NCBI GenBank assembly: GCA_035539175.1
Contig: DATLIY010000008.1
Coordinates: 786,123-850,122 of the forward strand
DNA length: 64,000 nucleotides
DNA from: Acidisarcina sp.
Lineage (GTDB): Bacteria; Acidobacteriota; Terriglobia; Terriglobales; Acidobacteriaceae
Direction of reading: 5' to 3'
In this document: positions 28,726 through 37,797 of the stretch, piece by piece
Position numbering within the stretch: position 1 is the stretch's first letter
Layout of the letters: the number at the start of each line of letters is the position of its first letter
Program-made: the position numbers and the translations under genes
The notes under the pieces: model-generated
What the model saw: the letters and a program-made list of their open reading frames with translations, nothing else
Database searches by the model: none
What the model was told of the DNA's origin: nothing

Positions 28726-29498
28726 GTATTCATCCCACAGCCATCGTTGCTTCGTCGGCGACGGTGCCCGCGAGTTGCACGATTGGGCCCTACTCCACCA
28801 TCGGCCCTGACGTCGTTCTGGGCGAAGACTGCGAACTCGTCTCTCACGTTGTCATTGATGGTCACACGACCATCGGTGCCCGCAATCGTTTCTTTCCCTT
28901 TGCCTCAATCGGGGCAGCACCGCAGGACATCAGCTACGCCGGTCAGCTGACTCGGCTGGAAGTCGGGGACGACAACGTCTTCCGCGAAAGTGTCACCGTC
29001 TCCCGTGGAACGGTGAAAGGCGGCGGAGTCACCCGCATTGGCAGCAACTGCCTGCTGATGACCTGTGCCCATGTGGGCCACGACAGCCAGATCGGCAGCA
29101 ACTGCATCATCGCCAATGCCGCTGCCCTGGCCGGGCATGTCGTGGTGGAGGATTATGCTTCGGTGGGCGCGCTGTGCGCGATCCATCAGTTTTGCCGTAT
29201 CGGTCAGCATTCCTTTATCGGCGGCGGAACGGTTTGCACGCAAGACGTGTTGCCTTTCTCGCTGACCTCGGCCAAGCGTGAGACGCACACCTATGGCCTC
29301 AACAAGGTTGGCCTGCAGCGCCGTGGCTTCACACCGGAGCGGCTGAAGGCGCTGCAGCATGCCTACAAGACGCTGCTGGCCTCGCGGTTGAACACTTCGC
29401 AGGCTCTCGAGCAACTGCGGTCCGACGGAACTCCAACGGAAGATGTCGCTTACCTGCTCGAATACATCGAGCGCTCCCAGCGGGGGATCATCAAGTAA
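28722..29498 (+). CDS. lpxA: UDP-N-acetylglucosamine acyltransferase LpxA
   Basis: This 258-residue left-handed beta-helix acyltransferase performs the first committed step of lipid A synthesis. The family N-terminus SIHPTAIV fixes the start at GTG 28722, overlapping the fabZ stop by four bases (GTGA). Hexapeptide repeats run through the first 190 residues and include the CAHVGHDSQIG active-site region; a helical C-terminal domain follows. It is translationally coupled to fabZ. Confidence 0.94.
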   Translation: MSIHPTAIVASSATVPASCTIGPYSTIGPDVVLGEDCELVSHVVIDGHTTIGARNRFFPFASIGAAPQDISYAGQLTRLEVGDDNVFRESVTVSRGTVKGGGVTRIGSNCLLMTCAHVGHDSQIGSNCIIANAAALAGHVVVEDYASVGALCAIHQFCRIGQHSFIGGGTVCTQDVLPFSLTSAKRETHTYGLNKVGLQRRGFTPERLKALQHAYKTLLASRLNTSQALEQLRSDGTPTEDVAYLLEYIERSQRGIIK

Positions 29499-29500
29499 CC

Positions 29501-30358
29501 ATGAAACTTGGTCTGATTGCAGGCAATGGCCGCTTCCCCTTTTTGCTGCTCAGCGCGGCGCGGGCACATGGCGATCAGGTCGTGGTCGCTGCCATTAAGG
29601 AAGAGACCGATCCCGCAATCGATGACGTGGCGGCGGCGGACCCGGGCGTCACCGTCTTCTGGCTGTCGCTGGGCGAGTTGTCCCGGCTCATTGAAACCTT
29701 TCAGGCGGAAGGAGTCAGCCAGGCCGTGATGGCCGGACAGGTGAAGCACAAGCAGATCTTCTCCAGCATCCGTCCTGACTGGCGGCTGGCCAAGCTGCTG
29801 CTTTCGCTGCGGACCCGGAATACCGACATGCTGCTGGGAGCCGTCGCCAAGGTGCTGAAGGATGAGGGGATCGAGCTGATCTCTTCCACTGCATATCTGG
29901 AGCCGCTGCTTGCCCAGGCCGGAGTGCTGACCGATCGCGCACCCAGCGAAGAAGAGCTGAAAGACATCCGCTACGGCCGCAGCGTCGCTCTTGCCATCGC
30001 CGGCTTCGACATCGGGCAGACCGTCGTAGTCGCCGGTCAGGCATGTGTAGCGGTGGAGGCGATGGAGGGCACCGATGCGGCGATTGCGCGCGCCGGCCAC
30101 CTGATGCAAAGCCTGGCAGAGGGCGGTGAGGCTTCCACGCTGCCGCGCGACCTGACCATCGTCAAGGTAGCCAAACCCAGGCAGGACATGCGCTTCGACG
30201 TACCGGTGATCGGCGCTCCCACGATCCACGCCATGCAGCAGGCGCGGGCAACCTGCCTGGCGATTGAGGCCGGCAGAACCCTGGTTTTTGATCCGGACAC
30301 AGTGCGATCGCTCGCCAATGCGGCAAACATTGCGATTGTAGCCGTCGAACAAGCATAA
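29501..30358 (+). CDS. lpxI: UDP-2,3-diacylglucosamine pyrophosphatase LpxI
   Basis: This 285-residue LpxI-type (DUF1009) protein has the N-terminal LGLIAGNGRFP motif, the central MAGQVKHKQIF and RTRNTD segments and the C-terminal MRFDVPVIGAPTI motif. It removes UMP from UDP-2,3-diacylglucosamine in lipid A synthesis and replaces LpxH in many non-gamma lineages. It begins two bases after lpxA, completing a fabZ-lpxA-lpxI operon. Confidence 0.94.
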   Translation: MKLGLIAGNGRFPFLLLSAARAHGDQVVVAAIKEETDPAIDDVAAADPGVTVFWLSLGELSRLIETFQAEGVSQAVMAGQVKHKQIFSSIRPDWRLAKLLLSLRTRNTDMLLGAVAKVLKDEGIELISSTAYLEPLLAQAGVLTDRAPSEEELKDIRYGRSVALAIAGFDIGQTVVVAGQACVAVEAMEGTDAAIARAGHLMQSLAEGGEASTLPRDLTIVKVAKPRQDMRFDVPVIGAPTIHAMQQARATCLAIEAGRTLVFDPDTVRSLANAANIAIVAVEQA

Positions 30359-30416
30359 TCAGGTCCGCCCTGTGGTTGACCGCCACCTGGCAAATCTTCC
30401 CCTTGGAGTGTGCCTT

Positions 30417-30962
30417 GTGTCGAAAGTATCCATCGTCCTCATTGCCTTGCTCGTCGTGGTGCTTGCGGTTGCCCTGCGCCATAGCCGTGCAGCCGACAAT
30501 CCGATACCGCAGGTGGGCCAGCAGGCGCCCGACTTCACGCTTCCCTCGCAGGACGGATCGCAGATCAGCCTGGCCAGTTTTCGCGGCAAATGGGTGGTCC
30601 TCTACTTCTACCCCAAGGACATGACCTCGGGCTGCACGCTGGAGGCGCACAACTTCCAGCGCGATCAGGCAAAGTATGACCAGCTCAAGGCTGTCATCGT
30701 CGGCGTCAGCGTCGACTCGGCGGAGAGTCACCAGCAGTTCTGCACCAAGGAAGGGCTGAGCTTCCGCCTGCTGGCAGATACCGAAAAGAAGGTGACTCCC
30801 GAATACGGCTCGCTGGGCAACTACATGGGCATGAAGATCGCCAAGCGCAATACCTTCCTCATCGATCCCTCGGGCAAGATCGCGAAGGTGTGGCTCGGTG
30901 TGGATCCGGCACACCACAGTGAAGAGGTGCTGGCGGAACTGGAAGCCAGGGCAAAGAGCTAG
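30417..30962 (+). CDS. Exported BCP-like peroxiredoxin
   Basis: GTG 30417 follows GGAG by eight bases and gives 181 residues: a short signal/anchor helix (about 4-21) and a thioredoxin-fold peroxiredoxin domain. The peroxidatic cysteine is C73 in MTSGCTLEAH. The usual resolving cysteine five residues later is a histidine (H78); C109 in QQFCTKEG may act instead. It would remove peroxides outside the cytoplasm. It is followed by a bidirectional terminator. Confidence 0.9.
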   Translation: MSKVSIVLIALLVVVLAVALRHSRAADNPIPQVGQQAPDFTLPSQDGSQISLASFRGKWVVLYFYPKDMTSGCTLEAHNFQRDQAKYDQLKAVIVGVSVDSAESHQQFCTKEGLSFRLLADTEKKVTPEYGSLGNYMGMKIAKRNTFLIDPSGKIAKVWLGVDPAHHSEEVLAELEARAKS

Positions 30963-31035
30963 AGTCTATGTGCCGGGGGCAGGGAACGATACGGCAGGCA
31001 TGGCGTTCCCTCAATGGATAAAAACCTGTAGACGC

Positions 31036-31066
31036 AAAAAAGCCCGGCGAGATGCCGGGCTCTTTT
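31036..31066. terminator. Bidirectional terminator
   Basis: AGCCCGGC pairs with GCCGGGCT around GAGAT. It is preceded by six A and followed by CTTTT, so it can serve both the peroxiredoxin gene and the convergent H1-like gene. Confidence 0.85.
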
Positions 31067-31084
31067 GCTTGCCTTAACGAACGG

Positions 31085-31726
31085 TTACTTCTTGGTTGCC
31101 TTCTTGGTTGCTTTCTTTGCGGCCTTCTTCGCCGGAGCCTTCTTTGCTACAGCCTTCTTGGCTGGCGCCTTCTTTGCCGCCTTCTTCGCTGGAGCCTTCT
31201 TCGCTACAGCCTTCTTGGCTGGCGACTTCTTTGCTGCTGCCTTCTTCACTGCCAAAGGAGTACCTCGCTTTGTAGATTTTTTACCAGTAGCGCTCTTCTT
31301 TAGGGTCACCGGTTTTCTGGTGGCCTTGCCGCCGCCACGAGCGCTCTTACTCTTCTTGGCGGCCGACTTCTTCGCGGCCTTTTTGGCCGGAGCTTTTACC
31401 GCAGCCTTCTTGGCCGCAGATTTCTTTTTGGCTGGAGCTTTCTTCGCTGCCTTTTTTGCTGCCTTTTTCGCCGGAGCTTTTCTTGCAGGGGCAGGAGCGC
31501 TCAAAGTACCGGTCTCGATGGAACCCGGAACCTTCTTCTCTTCTTCCTCGTCCTCGTTGTAGTGTCCCAGGTCTTCGTCGTCATCGGAGGAGATAGAGAT
31601 GCTGATCTCTTCTTCTTCCTCTTCCTCGTCCTCGTCGAAACCCTCTTCTAATTCTTCCAAGGATTCATCTTCCTCGGGTTCGAACTCGCCGTCGTTCTGT
31701 GCGTAAAGCTTGCGATCTTCCTGCAT
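31085..31726 (-). CDS. Histone H1-like protein with acidic N-terminal half
   Basis: ATG 31726 lies seven bases after GGGAGG and gives 213 residues with extreme charge polarity. Residues about 11-65 are almost all Asp/Glu with an ISISISS stretch; residues about 80-213 are Lys/Ala/Pro repeats of the KKAPAKKA type, like the C-terminal domain of H1 and bacterial Hc1/AlgP-like proteins. The DNA includes a 57-bp tandem unit (copies starting near 31123 and 31180). The basic half probably binds DNA or RNA. The acidic half could self-shield it or bind other proteins; this is inference. Confidence 0.82.
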   Translation of the reverse strand: MQEDRKLYAQNDGEFEPEEDESLEELEEGFDEDEEEEEEEISISISSDDDEDLGHYNEDEEEEKKVPGSIETGTLSAPAPARKAPAKKAAKKAAKKAPAKKKSAAKKAAVKAPAKKAAKKSAAKKSKSARGGGKATRKPVTLKKSATGKKSTKRGTPLAVKKAAAKKSPAKKAVAKKAPAKKAAKKAPAKKAVAKKAPAKKAAKKATKKATKK

Positions 31727-31874
31727 TCCTATGCCTCCCACGGCTTCGGTACTTTCGGATTTCCCTGCACAGCGGAACTCTTTGCGCGCAGTAGCCTGCC
31801 GCGCGGATTATAGCAACAGCATGCAACGGTATGCGAATGAACGCAAGCACGAAGTGAGATCAACGTTGCGATTC

Positions 31875-33773
31875 TCAGTGTCTCTTCTTCCGTTTTGAAT
31901 TTGTAGATGAGGAAGACTTGCTGGCCGAGGAGTGTTTCGCCACCGCTGTGGACGCCTTGGCCGACGTCTTTTTGCTGGCGGAAGCGGAGTGCGCTGCGGC
32001 GCTGTGCCCACTCGACGAATGCTTCGCAAGGCTGCGCGAATGACTCGAGGAGTGTGTACGGCTGCTGCTGCCCGAGGCTGCTTGCACCCGCGATCCACGC
32101 GTGTGCGAGCTTGTCCGGACAACATGCGCAGGTTCGGCTACAAACAGTCTGCGGCCCGAGGAAACGCGAGCCGTCTTCAGATGATTCCAGCGCCGCAACT
32201 GATCGATGGACACCCCGAAGCGGTCGGCAACAGAGACCAGCGTGTCTCCGCGGCGCACAACATAGGTAGTGGCGCGCGCAGAGGAATACGTCGATACAGC
32301 AGGTGCCACAGGAATAACCAGTGCATCTGTCTGCGAGAGGTCCTCTCCCGACGGCAGTTGATTCACAAACGCGATGTCGGAGGCGCTCACGTGGAAGTTT
32401 CTTGCCACTTCGTCGAGCGACTCACCCGGCGCAAGCTTGTGGTAGCGCCAGCTTCGCCTCTTGTCTTCCGGAATCTCGGCAATCCTCTTTTCGAAAAGAT
32501 CTTTCTTGCCGGCCGGCAGGTGCAGGTCGAAGCTCGTATCCGGAGGCGTGCTCATGCGCAGCAGGCTCGGGTTCAGCGCCACAATCTCCTGCACCGGTAC
32601 TTCGGTCACATCCGCTACCAGGCGGAGGTCGATGCTGGAGTTCGTCGTGACGGTGTCCGGATCCGTTGCCGAATCGAGAGCGACACCCTCCAGGCCGTAC
32701 TGCCCGGGATTCTTCGCCATGATGGCCGCAGCCAGAATGACGGGGACATAGTTCTTCGTCTCCTGCGGCAGTGCGTTGCGGCGATACAGTTCCCAGAAGT
32801 CGGCATAGCCGGTGCGCTGCACGGCGCGCTGCACGTTGCCCGGACCCCAGTCATAACCAGCCATGGCGAGGTACCAGTCGCCAAGCTGGTTGTAGATCTG
32901 CTTCATATACCGCGCGTAGGCGCGAGTGGATTTCTCCGGATCGAAGCGCTCGTCATACCAGCCATTGCGCGTCAGCCCATAGGTGCCATAGGGCATGAAT
33001 TGCCACATGCCTGCTGCGCCGGAGCGTCCGTTGACAACCTGTGGCTGAAAGCCCGATTCCGCGACGGCCTGATAGATAAGATCCTGCGGTACTCCTTCTT
33101 CGGCCAGGATCTTCTGGATCATCGGCTTGTAACGCCCAGCGCGTTGCAGGGAGCGCATTAGCGTTCCGTGGCCCTTGGTCGAAAAAAAACTGATCTGGCT
33201 GGCGACGTAGTCGTTGATGACCAGCGGCAAATCGGATTGCGTTGTCTTCAACTCCGCAATGGCCTGCGCCTTGAGGTTGGGATCGACGGGGAAGGTGACA
33301 TCGTTCGCGATATCGACGGGCGCGGGCTCCACCTTGGGGGCAAAGCCATTGCCTTGCTTTAACGCTTCCATCTCCAGCGTGTTCACGGCATCGACAATAT
33401 GCTCGAACTCATCGCTGAGCTGCGGATCACTCTTCAGATCGATTCCGCTCGCCAGCATCATGTCCACGGCGCGGTCAAAGTCTCTCTTGGCTTCGCTCAA
33501 ACGTCCGTTGCGGTAATTGGAAACGCCGCTGGCATAGGCCTGTTCCACCTGGTCGATGAGCTGCTGCTGACTTCGGTTGGCTGGAGCCGGCGTCGTTGCA
33601 GGGGTAGGAGTGAGCTGAGGAGACTGCGTAAGTTGCACGTTCTGGCGGGGCAGCGTGGGCGCAGTTGCCTGTGGCGACTTCCCGGCAGGCGAAGTCGCCG
33701 GCTGTGGATCACACCCGGTGAGCAGCACTAGAGCGATGCACGAAGCAGCTATGGATAAATTGGAAACAGCCAT
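31875..33773 (-). CDS. MltD-like lytic transglycosylase lipoprotein with LysM domains
   Basis: Start ATG 33773 gives 632 residues with a lipoprotein signal (LLTGC, Cys21); ATG 33800 adds nine residues. Residues about 70-110 look TPR-like. The SLT domain spans about 215-350 with catalytic E239 in QAVAESGF and the GYDWGPGNV motif. A LysM-like region lies near 445-490 and a clear LysM near 503-548. The tail is Ser/His/Lys-rich low complexity. It cleaves peptidoglycan glycan strands to 1,6-anhydro products. Confidence 0.9.
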   Translation of the reverse strand: MAVSNLSIAASCIALVLLTGCDPQPATSPAGKSPQATAPTLPRQNVQLTQSPQLTPTPATTPAPANRSQQQLIDQVEQAYASGVSNYRNGRLSEAKRDFDRAVDMMLASGIDLKSDPQLSDEFEHIVDAVNTLEMEALKQGNGFAPKVEPAPVDIANDVTFPVDPNLKAQAIAELKTTQSDLPLVINDYVASQISFFSTKGHGTLMRSLQRAGRYKPMIQKILAEEGVPQDLIYQAVAESGFQPQVVNGRSGAAGMWQFMPYGTYGLTRNGWYDERFDPEKSTRAYARYMKQIYNQLGDWYLAMAGYDWGPGNVQRAVQRTGYADFWELYRRNALPQETKNYVPVILAAAIMAKNPGQYGLEGVALDSATDPDTVTTNSSIDLRLVADVTEVPVQEIVALNPSLLRMSTPPDTSFDLHLPAGKKDLFEKRIAEIPEDKRRSWRYHKLAPGESLDEVARNFHVSASDIAFVNQLPSGEDLSQTDALVIPVAPAVSTYSSARATTYVVRRGDTLVSVADRFGVSIDQLRRWNHLKTARVSSGRRLFVAEPAHVVRTSSHTRGSRVQAASGSSSRTHSSSHSRSLAKHSSSGHSAAAHSASASKKTSAKASTAVAKHSSASKSSSSTNSKRKKRH

Positions 33774-33907
33774 GCGAAATGCGTCGGTACCCGTCACCAT
33801 TGTATTGCGCGAAGGGGCTGCGGACCGATGATAAGATCAGAAGTTGAGGAAGTTTGTGCGCTGCGTCGGTACCGTAGTGTGCCTCACTCTCCACCCGGCA
33901 TCTCTCA

Positions 33908-35719
33908 ATGAACATTCGAAATATTCGTAACTTCGCGATCATCGCGCACATCGACCACGGTAAATCGACCCTGTCGGACCGGCTGCTGGAGCTGACCGGC
34001 TCCCTGACTGCGCGCGAAATGCAGGCCCAGGTGCTGGACGCCATGGACCTGGAGCGCGAACGCGGCATCACCATTAAGGCCCACGCAGTGCGCATGATGT
34101 ATCACGCGCGCAATGGCGAAATTTATCAGCTCAACCTGATCGACACTCCCGGCCACGTGGACTTCTCCTATGAAGTATCGCGGTCCCTGGCCTCGTGCGA
34201 GGGTGCTCTGCTGGTGGTGGACGCCTCGCAGGGCGTTGAGGCGCAGACGCTTGCCAACGCGCACCTCGCCATTAATAACGGGCTCGATATGATCCCGGTG
34301 ATCAACAAGATTGACCTGCCCAGCGCCGATGTCGTGCGCACGCAGGAGATGATCGAGTCCGCCGTCGGCCTGGATGCAACCGATGCGATCCCGGTCAGCG
34401 CCAAGACGGGCCTGGGCGTGCCGGAGGTGCTGGAGGCCATTGTGAATCGCCTGCCTCCTCCCTCGGGCGATCCCGAGGCACCGCTGCAGGCGCTTATCTT
34501 TGACTCATGGTTCGATTCCTATCGCGGCGTTATCGTGCTGACGCGAATCATCAATGGAAGGCTGAAGAAGGGCACGAGAATTCGCCTGATGTCGAACGGC
34601 AAGACCTTCGATGTCGAATCTCTGGGTGTGCTCACGCCCAAGCCGGTGGAGATTGGCGAACTGACTGCGGGTGAGGTTGGATTCTTTGTCGCCAATATCA
34701 AGAATGTCGCGGATACGAAGATCGGCGACACCGTCACGGAAGATGGGCGCCCCTGCGCCTCGGCTCTGCCCGGCTTTGAGGACATCAAGTCGATGGTCTT
34801 CGCCGGCATCTATACAGTGGATTCGCATGAGCACACGCTGTTGCGCGATGCTCTCGAAAAGCTCCGGCTCAACGACTCCTCCTTCTTCTTCGAGCCGGAG
34901 AGCTCGGTTGCCCTTGGCTTTGGCTTTCGCTGCGGGTTCCTTGGGCTGCTGCACATGGAGATCATTCAGGAGCGTCTGGAGCGGGAGTATCAGCTCGATC
35001 TCATCACGACGGCTCCCGGTGTGCGCTACAAGATCACGCTCACCGATGGCTCCGTCGTTGAGGTGGATAACCCCTCCCGCTGGCCCGATCCGAGCAATAT
35101 TGAAAAGATCGAGGAGCCGGTCATCAATGCCACGATCCTCACCAACGAGGAGTATGTCGGCGGCATCCTCAAGCTGGTGGAAGAGAAGCGCGGCCGCCAG
35201 AAGAACTTCGAATACGTGACGCCGACGCGGGTGATGCTGACCTACGAGCTGCCGCTGAATGAGATCGTGCTCGACTTCTACGACCGCCTGAAGTCCGTCT
35301 CCCGTGGATATGCCTCGCTGGACTATCAGCTTGCCGGGATGTGGGAGTCGCCGATGGTGAAGCTCGAAATCCTCGTCTCCGGGGAGCCCGTGGATGCGCT
35401 TTCCATCATTGTGCACAAGGACTTCGCCTACGAGCGCGGCCGCGCCCTGGTCTCCAAGATGCGCGAACTCATCCCCCGCCAGCAGTTTGAGGTAGCCATC
35501 CAGGCGGCTATCGGCTCCAAGATTGTGGCTCGCGAAACCGTCGCCGCACTGAGGAAGAACGTGATTGCCAAGTGCTACGGTGGAGATATTTCGCGCAAAA
35601 GGAAGCTGCTGGAGAAGCAGAAAGAAGGCAAGAAGCGGATGAAGCGGGTGGGCAAAGTCGATATCCCGCAGGAAGCCTTCCTGGCGGTGCTCAAGCTGGG
35701 CGAAGAACCCTCCCGCTAG
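33908..35719 (+). CDS. lepA: Elongation factor 4 (LepA)
   Basis: This 603-residue translational GTPase has G1 [10 protein letters not shown]3 DTPGH and G4 NKID motifs and the LepA-specific C-terminus with the [20 protein letters not shown] segment. It acts on the ribosome, where it is implicated in back-translocation or biogenesis under stress. It is divergent from the transglycosylase gene, with about 130 bases for two promoters. Confidence 0.97.
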   Translation: MNIRNIRNFAIIAHIDHGKSTLSDRLLELTGSLTAREMQAQVLDAMDLERERGITIKAHAVRMMYHARNGEIYQLNLIDTPGHVDFSYEVSRSLASCEGALLVVDASQGVEAQTLANAHLAINNGLDMIPVINKIDLPSADVVRTQEMIESAVGLDATDAIPVSAKTGLGVPEVLEAIVNRLPPPSGDPEAPLQALIFDSWFDSYRGVIVLTRIINGRLKKGTRIRLMSNGKTFDVESLGVLTPKPVEIGELTAGEVGFFVANIKNVADTKIGDTVTEDGRPCASALPGFEDIKSMVFAGIYTVDSHEHTLLRDALEKLRLNDSSFFFEPESSVALGFGFRCGFLGLLHMEIIQERLEREYQLDLITTAPGVRYKITLTDGSVVEVDNPSRWPDPSNIEKIEEPVINATILTNEEYVGGILKLVEEKRGRQKNFEYVTPTRVMLTYELPLNEIVLDFYDRLKSVSRGYASLDYQLAGMWESPMVKLEILVSGEPVDALSIIVHKDFAYERGRALVSKMRELIPRQQFEVAIQAAIGSKIVARETVAALRKNVIAKCYGGDISRKRKLLEKQKEGKKRMKRVGKVDIPQEAFLAVLKLGEEPSR

Positions 35720-36255
35720 CCGGGAAAATTCTTACAAAAATCATTGATGTTGGGATGATGGGTTCACTTGCCCGTAACCTGAATCTGTGGAAAGCGCAAG
35801 TTATGCACCCTGTGGAAAAAAGCGCGGGCTCCTGCACTGAAAATTGTGGCAGGACGCGCTAAAGCTCCTGATAACAATTAAGTTAACAGCGCCCATCTGG
35901 GAAATTGCGCAGTGATTTTCGCGGCGCGATTTTTTTGGAGCGTCGGCCGACTCCCGATATTCACATTTTTTTCCACAGGTTCAGGGGGCGAATTTATGTC
36001 ACAGTCCTCCGAGTTCCGCAAGAGAAAATTTAGCGTCCGCTCGGAGGCAGGGAGAGGGTTGGATAACTCCGGAACGGCTTTGTGAATATTTGATGAACGA
36101 CAGCCAACATCCTACCCGGAACCAGGTAGACGCGCCAAGAAAATGCTGGGGTCGAAATCTCTCAGTTCCATTTCGGGAAACACGAAGGAAAAGAGAAAGT
36201 GCGTGCCTGGAATAGCCTGCAAAAGCCCCTTCTTCCAACTTCTTCCCGGCCCAAT
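35720..36255. other. Long non-coding region with clustered DnaA-box-like sequences
   Basis: This 536-base gap separates lepA from the convergent anion permease. Perfect TTWTNCACA matches occur at 35811-35819 (reverse) and 35969-35977. One-mismatch copies occur at 35786-35794, 35801-35809, 35957-35965 and 36081-36089. An A/T-rich stretch lies at 35868-35888 and a T-run near 35930. No tRNA, terminator hairpin or convincing ORF was found. Confidence 0.55.
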
Positions 36256-37503
36256 TTATTGGTCGAGCCAATGCAGCCAGGCCCAGCCTATGCAGAGCGT
36301 CACAAGCGTAATCGGCAAGCCGACGCGAAGATACTGCCAGAAGCTGACCCTGGCCTCGCGACGTGCGATCTGGACGACGATGATGTTCGCAACCGATCCG
36401 GTGATGGTGAGGTTTCCTGCGAGCGTGCTGGCCATCGCCAATAGCAGCCAGCCGGCATGCGTTCCGCCCTGGTGAAGAACGACGGGCTTAAGCAGCAGCA
36501 CGGCGGGAACATTGCTGACGAGATTGGACAGAAGTGTGGTCACGCCGATAAAGACCACCGTATTTTTCAGATTGAGGTGCTCTGCCCACAGCAGCAGCTT
36601 TTCGTTCACCCCTGCCGCCTCGCCGCCTGCCAGTACGATAAACAAGCCGACAAAGAAGACCAGCAGCGAGACGTCAACGTGAGCCAGAAGGAAACGCGCA
36701 TCCCTGTGCCTGCTGACCAGGAGCAGGCATGCCCCGGCGATGGCGCTCATCGCCGGGTCCATGCCGGAAAGAAACGCAATCGACACCAGCAACAGGATGA
36801 TCAGCGGCCACACCATGGCGCGAAAGCTGGGCTCCTGCTTTACGCCGTCCGCAGGCGTTGCGGCGGATTTGGCCTCGACGTGCAGCGCGTTGCGAAAGAG
36901 CCATGCGAGGATTGCGTAATCCGCGGCTAGCCCCAGCAGGGCAATCGGCCCAAGCTTCAGCAGAAATTCAATGTAAGAGATGTGAGAGACGGAGCCGATG
37001 AGAATGTTCTGCGGATTGCCGGTGATGGTTGCGACGCTGCCAATGTTTGAGGCGGTTGCCAGTGCAAGCAGATGCGGCAGCGGAAGACGGCGCATGCGTC
37101 GTGTCACCTCCAGCACCAGCGGCGTAAGGATCACGCAGACCACATCGTTGACCAGCAGAGCTGAGAGCACTCCGCTGGTCAGAATGACAGCGGGCAGCAG
37201 ATAGCGTGGCGGCAGATGTGCCAGGGTGTGGTCCGTGAGCCAGGAGAAGAATCCCGCCTCGTCCAGACCGCCAGCCAGCAGCATCATTCCCAGTAGCAGA
37301 AGGAGGGTGGGGAAGTTGATGGCATCGAGCGCCTGCCTCGGGGTCAAGACGCCAAGCATCACCATCAGCGTTCCGCTGATGATTGCCATTGCTGTCCGGC
37401 CGATGCCCGTCCTTGGAATGTGGCCAAAGGCGAAGACAAGATAGCTCACGAGGAACACAACGGTGCCGGCAATTGCTGCGGGATGAAAGGTCAGATGGAG
37501 CAT
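36256..37503 (-). CDS. ArsB/NhaD-superfamily (SLC13-like) anion permease
   Basis: This 415-residue polytopic membrane protein has eleven or so hydrophobic segments. The repeated re-entrant motifs are ATASNIGSVATITGNPQN and NLTITGSVANIIVV, typical of ArsB/NhaD and citrate/SLC13 transporters (the TGNPQN signature). The ion carried (arsenite, dicarboxylate, sodium/proton) cannot be decided from the sequence, and no ars genes are nearby. Confidence 0.9.
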   Translation of the reverse strand: MLHLTFHPAAIAGTVVFLVSYLVFAFGHIPRTGIGRTAMAIISGTLMVMLGVLTPRQALDAINFPTLLLLLGMMLLAGGLDEAGFFSWLTDHTLAHLPPRYLLPAVILTSGVLSALLVNDVVCVILTPLVLEVTRRMRRLPLPHLLALATASNIGSVATITGNPQNILIGSVSHISYIEFLLKLGPIALLGLAADYAILAWLFRNALHVEAKSAATPADGVKQEPSFRAMVWPLIILLLVSIAFLSGMDPAMSAIAGACLLLVSRHRDARFLLAHVDVSLLVFFVGLFIVLAGGEAAGVNEKLLLWAEHLNLKNTVVFIGVTTLLSNLVSNVPAVLLLKPVVLHQGGTHAGWLLLAMASTLAGNLTITGSVANIIVVQIARREARVSFWQYLRVGLPITLVTLCIGWAWLHWLDQ

Positions 37504-37797
37504 CGTGTCTCAGGACGCGGAAGCTTGCCGCTGGAGGTCTCGTGATCCGGCTTGCAAAGCAGCAAACGGATCTATGGCTGTGGAACGGTAGATTAGAGCA
37601 GTTTAGAGCAGTTCTATTCCGTCTATCTTTCAATCCCAGCAATCTATCTTCGCGATGTCCCATAAGCTGGCACCGCGGCCTTTTTTTGTTGTGACAGATG
37701 AATCTCAATGAGTGAATTGGCCTGTTATTGTAAACGGGGTCAGCCGACAGTCGCGGGGCAAGTGGAGCATGTACACTGATTTGCGAGAGCAGCCTCC
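37504..37797. other. Non-coding region before the TIR-like gene
   Basis: 294 bases, locally A/T-richer than the flanks. It contains a short tandem repeat TTAGAGCAG/TTTAGAGCAG near 37592-37612 and a run of seven T at 37681-37687. No gene is supported. Confidence 0.4.

Noticed and set aside
31065..31562. A + strand ORF rich in Phe/Ala opposite the H1-like gene
   Set aside because: It is the antisense of Lys/Ala codons, so its hydrophobicity is an artefact; no ribosome site precedes it.
35720..35862. Short + ORF extension after lepA
   Set aside because: It runs into the DnaA-box cluster, lacks a start with ribosome site and has no family features.
37681..37687. T-run as a terminator for the anion permease or TIR-like gene
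   Set aside because: No stable stem precedes it on either strand, and neither gene ends there.
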